In this document: positions 50,685 through 60,214 of the stretch, one piece after another
Numbering within the stretch: the stretch's first letter is position 1
Layout of the letters: each line of letters starts with the position of its first letter
Source of the DNA: Bacteroides sp.
GTDB lineage: Bacteria; Bacteroidota; Bacteroidia; Bacteroidales; Muribaculaceae
Direction: 5' to 3'
Assembly: GCA_014801225.1 (NCBI GenBank)
Contig: JAAVEO010000010.1
Span: forward strand, 2,935-66,934
Length of the DNA stretch: 64,000 nt
Made by a program: the position numbers and the translations under genes
The notes under the pieces: model-generated
The model's input: the letters and a program-made list of their open reading frames with translations, nothing else
What the model was told of the DNA's origin: nothing
The model's database searches: none

Positions 50685-50800
50685 AGATACCGTATGGTGA
50701 TTGATAAAGGTTTTATTCTACTCTTAAAACACTCTTCCGGTCACATTGGTTTTAGTCCCCAATCCATAACGCTTATCATTTCAAGCCGTCGATGTAAGAA

Positions 50801-50832
50801 AAAAGCCCGATGCTATGTCGCGTCGGGCTTTT
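50801..50832. terminator. Intrinsic terminator hairpin
   Basis: AAAAGCCCGA-tgctatgtcgcg-TCGGGCTTTT. Confidence 0.8.
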
Positions 50833-50853
50833 GCTTATGGATGGGGAAGTGCG

Positions 50854-52545
50854 TCAGAGGAAACAAAGTATCACCACCTGAGCGCAGATCACTCGCATGA
50901 ACATGGTAAGAGGATACACAGTAGAGTAGGCCACGGCCGGAGCATCATTGTTGGCTACCTTATTGGCGTAGGCCAAAGCCGGGGGATCGGTGTAGTTGCC
51001 GCTCATCATACCGATGAGTGAAAGATAGTTCATCTTATATTTGGCGCGTGCGATGCAGCCTACGATTATCAGCGGCACAACTGTGATTATGAATCCGTAA
51101 GCCACCCAAAGGGCTCCACGGGCATTGAACACTGTTGCCGCAAAATCTTTACCTGCTGCTATACCTACCGATGCAAGGAAGAGACATATACCGATCTCGC
51201 GGAGAAGAAGATTGGCCGAGGAGTTGGTATATGTCACAAGATGTATCTTCGGACCGTATGCACTGATAAGAATCGCCACCACGAGTGGACCGCCGGCGAG
51301 ACCCAACTTCATAGGCACGGACATACCGGGGAACTGCAAGGGGATGCTGCCTACAATGATACCGAGGAAGATTCCGATGAACATGGTGATGAGGTTAGGC
51401 TCGTTAAGGCGTTTCATGGAGTTGCCGAGCTTACCGGCAAGAGATTGGATATCATCGAGTTTGCCCACTACCGTAAGACGGTCGCCCATCTGCAGACGCA
51501 ACGAGGGGCTGGCAAGAAGATCCACACCGGCACGGTTCACACGGGTCACATTAAGCTGATAAGCGGAGCGGAGACGGAGCGAACCGAGTTTCACACCGTT
51601 ATATTCCGTACGGGTGACGAGAATGCGACGCGATACCACGGGACCTTTCTCCATTTCCCATTTCTTATCTACTGTAGGCCCGAGGAAACGCTTGAACACT
51701 TCTTCATCAGCGATGGAGCATACTACGAGCACAAGGTCGCCCATGTGTACCTCATCGTTGGCTGTAGGAATTACAACCGATCCGTCGGGACGCTCGATGC
51801 GGGAGAGCACGAAGTTGCAGTTGATAAGGGTATGGAGTTTCGCGATTGTCAGACCATCCACAAGATCGTTGGTCACTTTGTAGGTTACGATATGCGGGGC
51901 CAATGTAGAATCTGATTTCTCCTGGTCAAGCTCTCTGATCTCTTCGTCGATATTGATTTTGAAGATTACTTTGAGTATGATCATTGTGAGAATAATGCCG
52001 ATTACACCTAAAGGGTAAGCGGCGGCATATCCCATTGACATCTGCTGGGAGATATCGTAGGCTGCCGGATCCACTTGAAGCACTGCCTGCTGAGCCGCAC
52101 CAAGACCCGGAGTGTTGGTGACGGCACCACTCATCACACCCACTATCTGAGCAATGTTGGTCTCTCCGTCGGCTCCTCCCTGAATGTAGTAGATGCCAAG
52201 TGCGATGGCAACGTTCAGGAGCACTGCCAGCACTGCCAGCATGTTCATCCTGACACCACCCTCCTTGAATGAGGAGAAGAAGCCGGGGCCCACCTGCATA
52301 CCGATGGAGAAGATGAAGAGAATTAGTCCGAACTCGCGTAGGAAGTGGAGAGTATCTCCTTGCACCTCATAACCGAAGTGGCCGAGCAGGATACCTACGA
52401 AAAGCACGAATGTGACTCCGAGAGAGATGCCGAAAATCTTGATCTTGCCCAGATAGATACCTGCAAATATCACGAAGGAATAAAGCAGGATCGTGGAGGC
52501 AAGCGATAGATTATGCGGCGTAAGCAAATCAATAAGCCATTCCAT
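50854..52545 (-). CDS. Putative AspT/YidE-type transporter with two TrkA-C (RCK_C) domains
   Basis: Duplicated AspT/YidE/YbjL TM domains flanking RCK_C-like segments. Confidence 0.88.
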   Translation of the reverse strand: MEWLIDLLTPHNLSLASTILLYSFVIFAGIYLGKIKIFGISLGVTFVLFVGILLGHFGYEVQGDTLHFLREFGLILFIFSIGMQVGPGFFSSFKEGGVRMNMLAVLAVLLNVAIALGIYYIQGGADGETNIAQIVGVMSGAVTNTPGLGAAQQAVLQVDPAAYDISQQMSMGYAAAYPLGVIGIILTMIILKVIFKINIDEEIRELDQEKSDSTLAPHIVTYKVTNDLVDGLTIAKLHTLINCNFVLSRIERPDGSVVIPTANDEVHMGDLVLVVCSIADEEVFKRFLGPTVDKKWEMEKGPVVSRRILVTRTEYNGVKLGSLRLRSAYQLNVTRVNRAGVDLLASPSLRLQMGDRLTVVGKLDDIQSLAGKLGNSMKRLNEPNLITMFIGIFLGIIVGSIPLQFPGMSVPMKLGLAGGPLVVAILISAYGPKIHLVTYTNSSANLLLREIGICLFLASVGIAAGKDFAATVFNARGALWVAYGFIITVVPLIIVGCIARAKYKMNYLSLIGMMSGNYTDPPALAYANKVANNDAPAVAYSTVYPLTMFMRVICAQVVILCFL

Positions 52546-52856
52546 GATGTTTATTTTAACTGTTGGTTGATATGATTGAATGATTGTTTACGTGGAAATT
52601 TTTTATCGTGGACACCATGAAAAATCGAGGAGACAAGTGGTGCTGAAAATCGGGGGTGCCCGGTTTTGAAAGTGCAAAATTACAATTTTTTTTTGAGAAT
52701 TATTCACGAGGATAATACAGATGTTAGAGATTTATTGTAATTTTGCAATCCGTAATCCTGCTTCAACCCCGAAGATAATGGCAAAATGCCACGGCATTCC
52801 GATGCTTGGGATATTTTGAATAAAAGAATGTAGTATTCATTAAATATAATACAATT

Positions 52857-53753
52857 ATGAAAAAGATACGTGCAGCCGTAGTAGGATACGGAAATATCGG
52901 TCGATTCTCATTGGAGGCTCTTCAGGCGGCTCCCGACTTTGAAATTACAGGCATCGTGCGTCGCGATCCGTCTCAGCGTGCCGGAGTGCCGGAGGATGTG
53001 AAGGTCGTGGGTAGCCTCAGCGAACTTCCCGACAGCGACGTCGCTATTCTCGCCGTGCCTACCCGTAAGGTGGAGGAACACGCTCTCGAGGCTCTCGCTC
53101 TCGGTATGAACACTGTTGACAGCTTCGATATCCATGGACGTATCCCCGAGCTACGCGCCTCTCTCGCAAAAGCTGCCCGTGAGGCCGGTAAGGTAAGTGT
53201 AATCTCCGCAGGTTGGGATCCGGGAAGCGACTCCGTTGTGCGTACCCTCATGGAGGCTATTGCGCCCAAGGGTATCACATACACCAATTTCGGTCCCGGC
53301 ATGAGTATGGGCCATAGTGTTGCAGTCAAGGCTATAGAGGGAGTAAAGGATGCTCTCTCCGTTACAATCCCCGTCGGTACAGGTATTCATCGCCGTATGG
53401 TATATGTGGAGCTTCTCCCCGGCTTTGATATAGAGACAGTAGCCGCAGCAGTCAAGGCAGATCCCTACTTCGCCAGTGATGAGACTCATGTATTCGCGGT
53501 AGATAGCGTCGATGCCCTCAAGGATATGGGCCATGGTGTCAATCTCGTGCGTAAAGGTGTGAGCGGCAAGACTCAGAACCAACTTCTGGAGTTTGATATG
53601 AAGATCAATAATCCGGCTCTTACAGGTCAGGTGCTCGTATGCGCCGCACGCGCCGCTATGCGTCAGCAGCCCGGATGTTATACTATGATCGAGATTCCTG
53701 TGGTGGATCTTCTTCCGGGCGACCGTGATGAATGGATTGCGCACCTCGTCTGA
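52857..53753 (+). CDS. ddh: Meso-diaminopimelate dehydrogenase
   Basis: 'KKIRAAVVGYGNIGRFSLEALQAAPDFEITGIVRR', 'SAGWDPGSDSVVRTLMEAIAPKGITYTNFGPGMSMGHS'. Promoter TAATTTTG at 52737. Confidence 0.93.
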   Translation: MKKIRAAVVGYGNIGRFSLEALQAAPDFEITGIVRRDPSQRAGVPEDVKVVGSLSELPDSDVAILAVPTRKVEEHALEALALGMNTVDSFDIHGRIPELRASLAKAAREAGKVSVISAGWDPGSDSVVRTLMEAIAPKGITYTNFGPGMSMGHSVAVKAIEGVKDALSVTIPVGTGIHRRMVYVELLPGFDIETVAAAVKADPYFASDETHVFAVDSVDALKDMGHGVNLVRKGVSGKTQNQLLEFDMKINNPALTGQVLVCAARAAMRQQPGCYTMIEIPVVDLLPGDRDEWIAHLV

Positions 53754-53868
53754 GACCCATAAGCAATCCTCGCATCCTTTTAGCCAAATATAATACCATA
53801 TAACATAAGACACGCACTTCCGCTCGGGATGTGCGTGTCTTTCTTATAAGGGTTGAGTTATGTATATG

Positions 53869-55554
53869 TCAGTCGGTGAGTTTACGGTAACGGATACGGT
53901 GAGGGGTATCGTTGCCGTCGCGTTTCTTGCGGTATTCCTCGTAGTCGGAGTAGGAGCCCTGATAGAAGGTCACTTTACTGTCCCCCTCGAATGCGAGGAT
54001 ATGTGTGGCTATACGGTCGAGGAACCATCGGTCGTGGCTAACTACTACGGCACAACCGGCGAAGTTCTCCAGACCTTCCTCAAGCGCGCGGAGCGTATTG
54101 ACATCGATATCATTGGTGGGCTCGTCGAGAAGAAGCACATTCCCCTCCTCTTTGAGTGCCATTGCAAGATGCAGACGGTTGCGCTCTCCGCCGGAGAGTA
54201 CTCCGATTTTCTTCTCTTGGTCAGCTCCGGTAAAGTTGAATTTTGAGAGATAGGCACGGGCATTCATATCGCGGCCTCCCATACGGAATGACTCCACACC
54301 CTGCGAGATAACCTCATACACCGATTTCTCCGGCGATAGATCCTTGTGGGTTTGGTCCACATAGGCCACTTTCACAGTCTCGCCTACTTCGAATTCGCCG
54401 GCATCTTGGTTTTCCAATCCCATGATGAGTTTGAAGAGAGTGGTTTTACCGGCACCGTTTGGGCCGATCACGCCTACAATGCCGTTGGGAGGTAGCATAA
54501 AGTTGAGATCGTTGAAGAGAACCTTCTCTCCATAAGCTTTCGAGAGCCCGTGAGCCTCGATTACCTTATTGCCGAGACGCGGACCATTGGGAATGAATAT
54601 CTCAAGTTTTTCCTCCCTGTCTTTCTGATCCTCGTTGAGCAGACGGTCGTAGCTGGCCAGACGCGCCTTTCCCTTTGCCTGTCGGGCTTTGGGAGCCATG
54701 CGTACCCACTCAAGCTCGCGCTCCAAAGTTTTGCGACGCTTGGAAGCCTGCTTCTCCTCCTGTGCCATGCGTTTTGTCTTCTGATCAAGCCATGAGGAAT
54801 AGTTCCCTTTCCAGGGTATACCTTCTCCACGGTCAAGCTCAAGAATCCATCCGGCCACATGATCGAGGAAGTAACGGTCGTGAGTCACTGCGATTACTGT
54901 GCCGGGATACTGCTGAAGATGTTGCTCAAGCCAATCGATCGATTCTGCATCAAGGTGGTTGGTGGGCTCATCGAGAAGAAGGATGTCGGGCTGCTGGAGA
55001 AGCAGGCGGCAGAGGGCCACTCGACGGCGCTCACCTCCGGAAAGTGTGCCGATCTTCTGATCGTCCGGCGGACAACGGAGGGCATCCATAGCTCGCTCCA
55101 GCTTGTTGTCGATATTCCAGGCATCGCAGGCGTCGAGCTTATCCTGAAGTTCTGCCTGACGTGCGATGAGCGCGTCCATCTTGTCGGGATTCTCAAGCAC
55201 CTCAGGGTCGGCAAAAGCCTCATTCACGCGATCATACTCGGCAAGGAGATCCACTACATGCTGCATACCCTCCTGCACTGTCTCTTTCACTGTCTTATCG
55301 GGATCAAGCTTAGGTTCCTGCTCAAGGTAACCTACACTATAGCCGGGTGAGAATACCACTTCACCTTGATATTCCTTATCGATACCGGCGATAATCTTTA
55401 GCAAAGTTGACTTACCGGAACCGTTAAGACCGATAATGCCGATCTTGGCCCCATAGAAGAAAGAGAGGTATATATTCTTCAGTATCTGTCGCTGGGGAGG
55501 AATGATTTTACTTACCCCTACCATCGAGAATATGATTTTCTTATCGTCTGCCAT
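53869..55554 (-). CDS. ettA: ABC-F protein, energy-dependent translational throttle EttA
   Basis: Two ABC domains, 'GLNGSGKSTLLKIIAGIDKEYQGEVVFSPGYSVGYLEQEPKLD', linker PtIM region, 'KVTFYQGSYSDYEEYRKKR'. Confidence 0.92.
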   Translation of the reverse strand: MADDKKIIFSMVGVSKIIPPQRQILKNIYLSFFYGAKIGIIGLNGSGKSTLLKIIAGIDKEYQGEVVFSPGYSVGYLEQEPKLDPDKTVKETVQEGMQHVVDLLAEYDRVNEAFADPEVLENPDKMDALIARQAELQDKLDACDAWNIDNKLERAMDALRCPPDDQKIGTLSGGERRRVALCRLLLQQPDILLLDEPTNHLDAESIDWLEQHLQQYPGTVIAVTHDRYFLDHVAGWILELDRGEGIPWKGNYSSWLDQKTKRMAQEEKQASKRRKTLERELEWVRMAPKARQAKGKARLASYDRLLNEDQKDREEKLEIFIPNGPRLGNKVIEAHGLSKAYGEKVLFNDLNFMLPPNGIVGVIGPNGAGKTTLFKLIMGLENQDAGEFEVGETVKVAYVDQTHKDLSPEKSVYEVISQGVESFRMGGRDMNARAYLSKFNFTGADQEKKIGVLSGGERNRLHLAMALKEEGNVLLLDEPTNDIDVNTLRALEEGLENFAGCAVVVSHDRWFLDRIATHILAFEGDSKVTFYQGSYSDYEEYRKKRDGNDTPHRIRYRKLTD

Positions 55555-55585
55555 TGTATTGTGTCAGATATTATTAAGGTTTGTA

Positions 55586-56149
55586 TTATTTGGAGGGAGC
55601 GGTCTTCACTCTATATCCGCAACGTACCTTTCCCTTGGCCAGATTGTTCAATTTTGTACGTATGAGTGAGCGGCGAAGGGGGGCGACACGATCCGTATAG
55701 ACTGTGCCGAGAAGATGGTCGAACTCGTGCTGGATTATTCGCGAGGCAAATCCTTTGAACTCTTTCTCATGCTCTTCAAAATTCTCATCAAGCCAATTGA
55801 GACGTACATGCTCGAAACGCTTTACGGGTTCGCTAAGTCCGGGCAAGGAGAGACATCCTTCTTCTCGTGTCACTGCCGGCTCATCCTCTATCACTTCCAG
55901 TTCGGGATTGATAAGCGTGAGCTTGAGATCTTTACATTCAGGAAAAGAGTCGGCGAGGGGAGTCCCGTCGATTACTACCACAGAGATACTTTTGCCAATC
56001 TGGGGAGCGGCGAGGCCCACACCGTCTGTGGCATACATTGTCTCATACATATCCTCAATCAGCTTGGGAAGCTCGGGATAATCTTTTTCGATATCTTCGG
56101 TCTCTTCGCGAAGCACGGGATGACCGTAAACGTATATGGGAAGTACCAT
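55586..56149 (-). CDS. def: Peptide deformylase
   Basis: 'DGVGLAAPQIG', 'EEGCLSLPGL', 'QHEFDHLLG'; start at MVLPIYVYGHPVL. Confidence 0.95.
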   Translation of the reverse strand: MVLPIYVYGHPVLREETEDIEKDYPELPKLIEDMYETMYATDGVGLAAPQIGKSISVVVIDGTPLADSFPECKDLKLTLINPELEVIEDEPAVTREEGCLSLPGLSEPVKRFEHVRLNWLDENFEEHEKEFKGFASRIIQHEFDHLLGTVYTDRVAPLRRSLIRTKLNNLAKGKVRCGYRVKTAPSK

Positions 56150-56306
56150 TGTCAGGTTTTGTTTATTCGTTTTGCTTTTGACTGCAAATTTAATAAAAAA
56201 TCGTGAGCATACAAAAAGCCGTCGCCTCGGATAGCGTGGCGACGGTAGGGGAGGGGCGTCTGTTACTCTGCAGATTGTTTGGGTTACAAGCTTGCGGTGA
56301 GCACGA

Positions 56307-57827
56307 TTAGAGTTTATAGGTAAGCATGGCCCGCAGCGACCCGGAAGAGGATAGCACTGACGGGTAATCGCGATAGCGGGTGGAACGAATATAGCTGGTA
56401 GCTGAGACAGTGGCATAAAGTCGTCTCATCAATTTGAAATCAAGACGTGCCTCCGTCACATTGAAAGAGGCTGCCGAATGGTCGCCCATCACATTGAGAG
56501 TACGGAAATTCACCTTATTTAGGTCTGTGCCGTAGCGATAGCCTACCCAGGAGAAAAGACGATAGTAGGAGTGATTGAGTGTGAAAGCGAAACGGTTTTT
56601 GTCAACCACTATATTGAATCCTCCTTTTAGTGAGAATCCGGAAGCCCAGTTGTAATTTCGTTCGTCAGTCTGGTAATGGTCGGAGAGTATCGAACCCAAT
56701 ATCACAACGTTGGCATGGGCATACGCATCAAACACACATCGCCGGCGGTCGCCGTCACGATAGAGTACGCCCACGCCTACACAAGCCGGTATTCCGAGTT
56801 TATAGGGCACTTTATCATATTTTTTTATCGTATCGGAGTCATAGAAGTCAAAGTGTTGATAAAGCCCTACACTGGCGAACGCTTTGCTTGACTTCATTAT
56901 TTCGCGGTCGAGTAGACGTCCTTTGATTTCAATTTCTGACAGGAGCGGCTGTTCGCGCATAGCTTGAAGCTCGGCTTTCACTGTGAAGTAATCGTATGGT
57001 TTGCTGCTTTCCTCGAAGCGGTCACCGTATTCCACATCTATCTGTGAAGCGAATCCTACATGAGTATCGCCTATTCTTCCTTGAAATTCCAAAGCTTTCA
57101 CACCGGCTGAGATTCGCACAGCTACATTCGGACGTCCGAAGAGCCGCCCTGTGGTGGATCTTACGCGCCATGCCTGGCCGGTGATGATGCGGTTGATGCC
57201 GCGCATTGGAGATATCACGAAGGCCGCCGCTTCACGTCCGAATCTTTCCCATCCCGTGGTACGGTCATCAAGTACTGCATCGGATGAGCGGAATAAAGTC
57301 TCCCCGATCACCGCTCCTCCGATAGGAGTGGCTATGACATCATTCGTAGAAGGATATTCGCATTCCATGAATGTTTCCCACATTGCACTTCCAAACATTG
57401 AGAATACCTCCGATTGCCAGAAGTTGAAGCCGTTGGCACGTGCCGCATTGAAATATAGATTTCCGGTATAGGGATGAAGGAATGTGTTGGTACCCAGCTT
57501 GTCGTTATCCCAATTATAACCATGCGACAGATTCTCTTCTACGGTGCGAAAGTTGATATAGGAAAAATCTCCGTGTTGTATGAAACGGTCGAAACCCCAA
57601 AGAGCTACATTGAATCCCATCACTTCTGCCGTCGCTCTCCAGAAATGTTTTTTTTCTCCTTCGGCCACATCCGCCGAATCCGGCAGTTGTGGCTCGATGA
57701 CGGAATGATGCATTGGAATTTGGGCGGCGGCAATAAATGGCAGGAGCGTAAGTAAAGCAACAATCCCCGGCAGGAATCTCTCTGCCGGGGTATGCCTTTT
57801 CATATAATTCTGGAGTCTAAGCCTCAT
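56307..57827 (-). CDS. DUF3943-like outer-membrane protein
   Basis: 'NTFLHPYTGNLYFNAARANGFNFWQSEVFSMFGSAMWETFMECEYPSTNDVIATPIGGAVIGE'. Confidence 0.8.
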   Translation of the reverse strand: MRLRLQNYMKRHTPAERFLPGIVALLTLLPFIAAAQIPMHHSVIEPQLPDSADVAEGEKKHFWRATAEVMGFNVALWGFDRFIQHGDFSYINFRTVEENLSHGYNWDNDKLGTNTFLHPYTGNLYFNAARANGFNFWQSEVFSMFGSAMWETFMECEYPSTNDVIATPIGGAVIGETLFRSSDAVLDDRTTGWERFGREAAAFVISPMRGINRIITGQAWRVRSTTGRLFGRPNVAVRISAGVKALEFQGRIGDTHVGFASQIDVEYGDRFEESSKPYDYFTVKAELQAMREQPLLSEIEIKGRLLDREIMKSSKAFASVGLYQHFDFYDSDTIKKYDKVPYKLGIPACVGVGVLYRDGDRRRCVFDAYAHANVVILGSILSDHYQTDERNYNWASGFSLKGGFNIVVDKNRFAFTLNHSYYRLFSWVGYRYGTDLNKVNFRTLNVMGDHSAASFNVTEARLDFKLMRRLYATVSATSYIRSTRYRDYPSVLSSSGSLRAMLTYKL

Positions 57828-57852
57828 GGAGCGGTCGCTGTTTAGTGACGGG

Positions 57853-58428
57853 TCAGAAGGTTCTTTTGATGTGTCGATTGATTTTGCGAAGTTGGAATGC
57901 CAGAGAAATTCTCCATACTCCGAAACATAAAAGTGAAATCCCTATCCATAGCCATCCGGCTACCCCTCCGAAAAGAGGAGATGAAAGGAAATAAAATCCG
58001 AAGAAGATAGTAGCGATGAGAAGTATGATCATCCATACTGCCCACCATCCGGAAAAACGGGAGAAAAAGGCCGCTTCACAGACGGCGTTGATCGCCACGA
58101 TCAATACCCATATTCCGATAGCGTAGGCGAAGGCTGCTGCCATCACTTCGGGCGATAGGGTAAGCATCCATCCTCCGCAGAATATCTCAATCAGGCCGAG
58201 GGCCAGACTCCATCCCCAGTTGGAATGCGACATATTGGAGAAAGAGTAGGCAAGATTGAATATTCCTCCGGCGATAAGACAAATGGCGAAGGCCATAGCG
58301 AATACCGGAAGTGAAGAGGCGGGAGAGAGAAAGCACCATATCCCTAAGAAAATGGCAAGGATACCTGTTATCATCGGCACCCACCATAATCTGTGAGTAC
58401 GTCCGTTGAAATCTGTAATATTTTTCAT
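57853..58428 (-). CDS. HdeD-like (DUF308) membrane protein
   Basis: Six-TM pattern 'WWVPMITGILAIFLGIWCFLSP...GWSLALGLIEIFCGGWML'. Confidence 0.8.
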   Translation of the reverse strand: MKNITDFNGRTHRLWWVPMITGILAIFLGIWCFLSPASSLPVFAMAFAICLIAGGIFNLAYSFSNMSHSNWGWSLALGLIEIFCGGWMLTLSPEVMAAAFAYAIGIWVLIVAINAVCEAAFFSRFSGWWAVWMIILLIATIFFGFYFLSSPLFGGVAGWLWIGISLLCFGVWRISLAFQLRKINRHIKRTF

Positions 58429-58601
58429 AATTGTAAAAGATTAATTAAATTTTTCATAAATTAAACGGATAAGCAATTCTTAAAGTTTAGTCCTTAATTA
58501 AGAAAAATGACTAATTTTGCAGTCGTTTTCGGCCAACGTCCCTGTGGCCGATTTCCGTTTTTTGAAATTTCCATAATCGCTTTATATATATTAATTTACT
58601 C

Positions 58602-59873
58602 ATGAAGAGATTTTTACTATCCGCCTCTCTCTCTCTGCTGGCCGCTTCAGCAATTCTTGCAGGAACGGTTCCGGCAGATATGGTTGTGGCTTCCCCCGTA
58701 GCTGCAGAGTCTGCAGTTGCTGCACTTTCTCCCTCCCTCTCTCCTTCTGCCTCTACGGTGGTGGAAAAAACAGCTGTCGATAACGATAAATTTAAAGTCA
58801 CTCCACTTGGCACTCTGCTCCTGGACGGTGCTCTTTTTGCCTCGCCTCAGAAGAATCAGTTTCCCGATGGAGTGGCTATCCCCGATGTTCGTCTTGGTGT
58901 GAGTGGCTCCATAGGTAAGTGGAGCGCCAAGATAGAGATGGGGTATGCCTATGGCAAGGTGTTGCTCAAAGATATCTGGATGCAGTATAATTTCTCTTCT
59001 ACCGATTTTATCCGTGGCGGCATGCAGATGCACCATTTCGGCTATCAGAACTCTCAAGCCGCCTGTATGAAAGTGACTATGATCGAGCCCGTCTGCAATA
59101 CCGTATTCAATGAGGCACATATGATCGGTATTGAATGGTATCATAGTGCGGATAAGTATTATACCACTCTTGCAGCCCATGCCGAACCGAAGGCTTCCAC
59201 AGTCACTCTCGGTGTAGATGAGATGATACGCGAAGGATATGGCTTGCGCACTCGTATCGTAGCCCGCCCCATTCATCGGGATGGCCTGATGGTGCAGGCC
59301 GGTATCTCCGGAGCGTTCCTCACACCTCAGTATAATGGTTCCTCCTCAAAGGAAGATACTCATGATTCTTTCACTTTCGGAGCTAATTTCCCTTCAAAGG
59401 TAACACTTGTATCTGCTATCAATGCTAAAGTCGACCATGCCATGAATCTTTGGAAATTCTCTCCGGAGCTTATGTTTTGTTATGGTCGTGCCGCAATTGA
59501 GAGCCAATATTATTTCATGCAGGTGAATCGCCGTATGGACCTCACCGCCTATCGTGCCACGGGTGCATATGCCACACTGCGTGGCATCCTCATAGGGCGC
59601 GACTACCGATATAATATGGGTGTGGCCGGTATCGATACTCCTGCCAAGGGTTCGCTGGAGGCTGTGGCAAGCTACAACTATACGTCGCTGAGCGATTCCC
59701 GCGCCGCTATATATGGCGGTCGCCTCAACGACCTCAGCTTGGGATTTAATTATTATATAAATAAATATATGGTGGCCAAACTCCGCTATAGTTATACTCA
59801 CACCTGGGATCGTGCCGAAGTGGAGCCTATGACCCTCAACGCTTTTCAAGCCCGTTTGCAGCTCATTTTCTAA
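58602..59873 (+). CDS. Porin (OprO/P-like) outer-membrane protein
   Basis: Signal peptide, beta-barrel alternation, C-terminal 'NAFQARLQLIF'; promoter TAATTTTG near 58513. Confidence 0.8.
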   Translation: MKRFLLSASLSLLAASAILAGTVPADMVVASPVAAESAVAALSPSLSPSASTVVEKTAVDNDKFKVTPLGTLLLDGALFASPQKNQFPDGVAIPDVRLGVSGSIGKWSAKIEMGYAYGKVLLKDIWMQYNFSSTDFIRGGMQMHHFGYQNSQAACMKVTMIEPVCNTVFNEAHMIGIEWYHSADKYYTTLAAHAEPKASTVTLGVDEMIREGYGLRTRIVARPIHRDGLMVQAGISGAFLTPQYNGSSSKEDTHDSFTFGANFPSKVTLVSAINAKVDHAMNLWKFSPELMFCYGRAAIESQYYFMQVNRRMDLTAYRATGAYATLRGILIGRDYRYNMGVAGIDTPAKGSLEAVASYNYTSLSDSRAAIYGGRLNDLSLGFNYYINKYMVAKLRYSYTHTWDRAEVEPMTLNAFQARLQLIF

Positions 59874-60104
59874 GGATGGGCTTATCCAAAGCATGGAGGC
59901 TCAATTATCGGTAGGAATGCTAATACCCTAAGAACATAGTGGAAGGTGAAATCCGTATGTTTTTTCTATAGTATTGCATCAGAATTTTGATTTTAACACT
60001 TTAGGTGAATAAATGTTAAAATTTTTGAGATAAATTTTGGTCAAATGCGAGAATAATCTTAATTTCGCCGCGAACAAATTCTATCTTCGTTCCACTGTAA
60101 GCTA

Positions 60105-60205
60105 TTTCGGCAGCGTCCGGATAGGGCGCTGCCGAAAAGCTGACTTGACGTGGAGAAGGGTCCGGATTCCCTTTTGGAGGGAGACCGGACCCTTCCTTTT
60201 TCTTT
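60105..60205 (+). ncRNA. Two tandem perfect 11-bp hairpins, second with T-rich tail (candidate sRNA or 3' UTR terminator)
   Basis: TTTCGGCAGCG...CGCTGCCGAAA (60105-60137) and GAAGGGTCCGG...CCGGACCCTTC + CTTTTTCTTTTT (60155-60205). Confidence 0.45.
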
Positions 60206-60214
60206 TTATGAATA

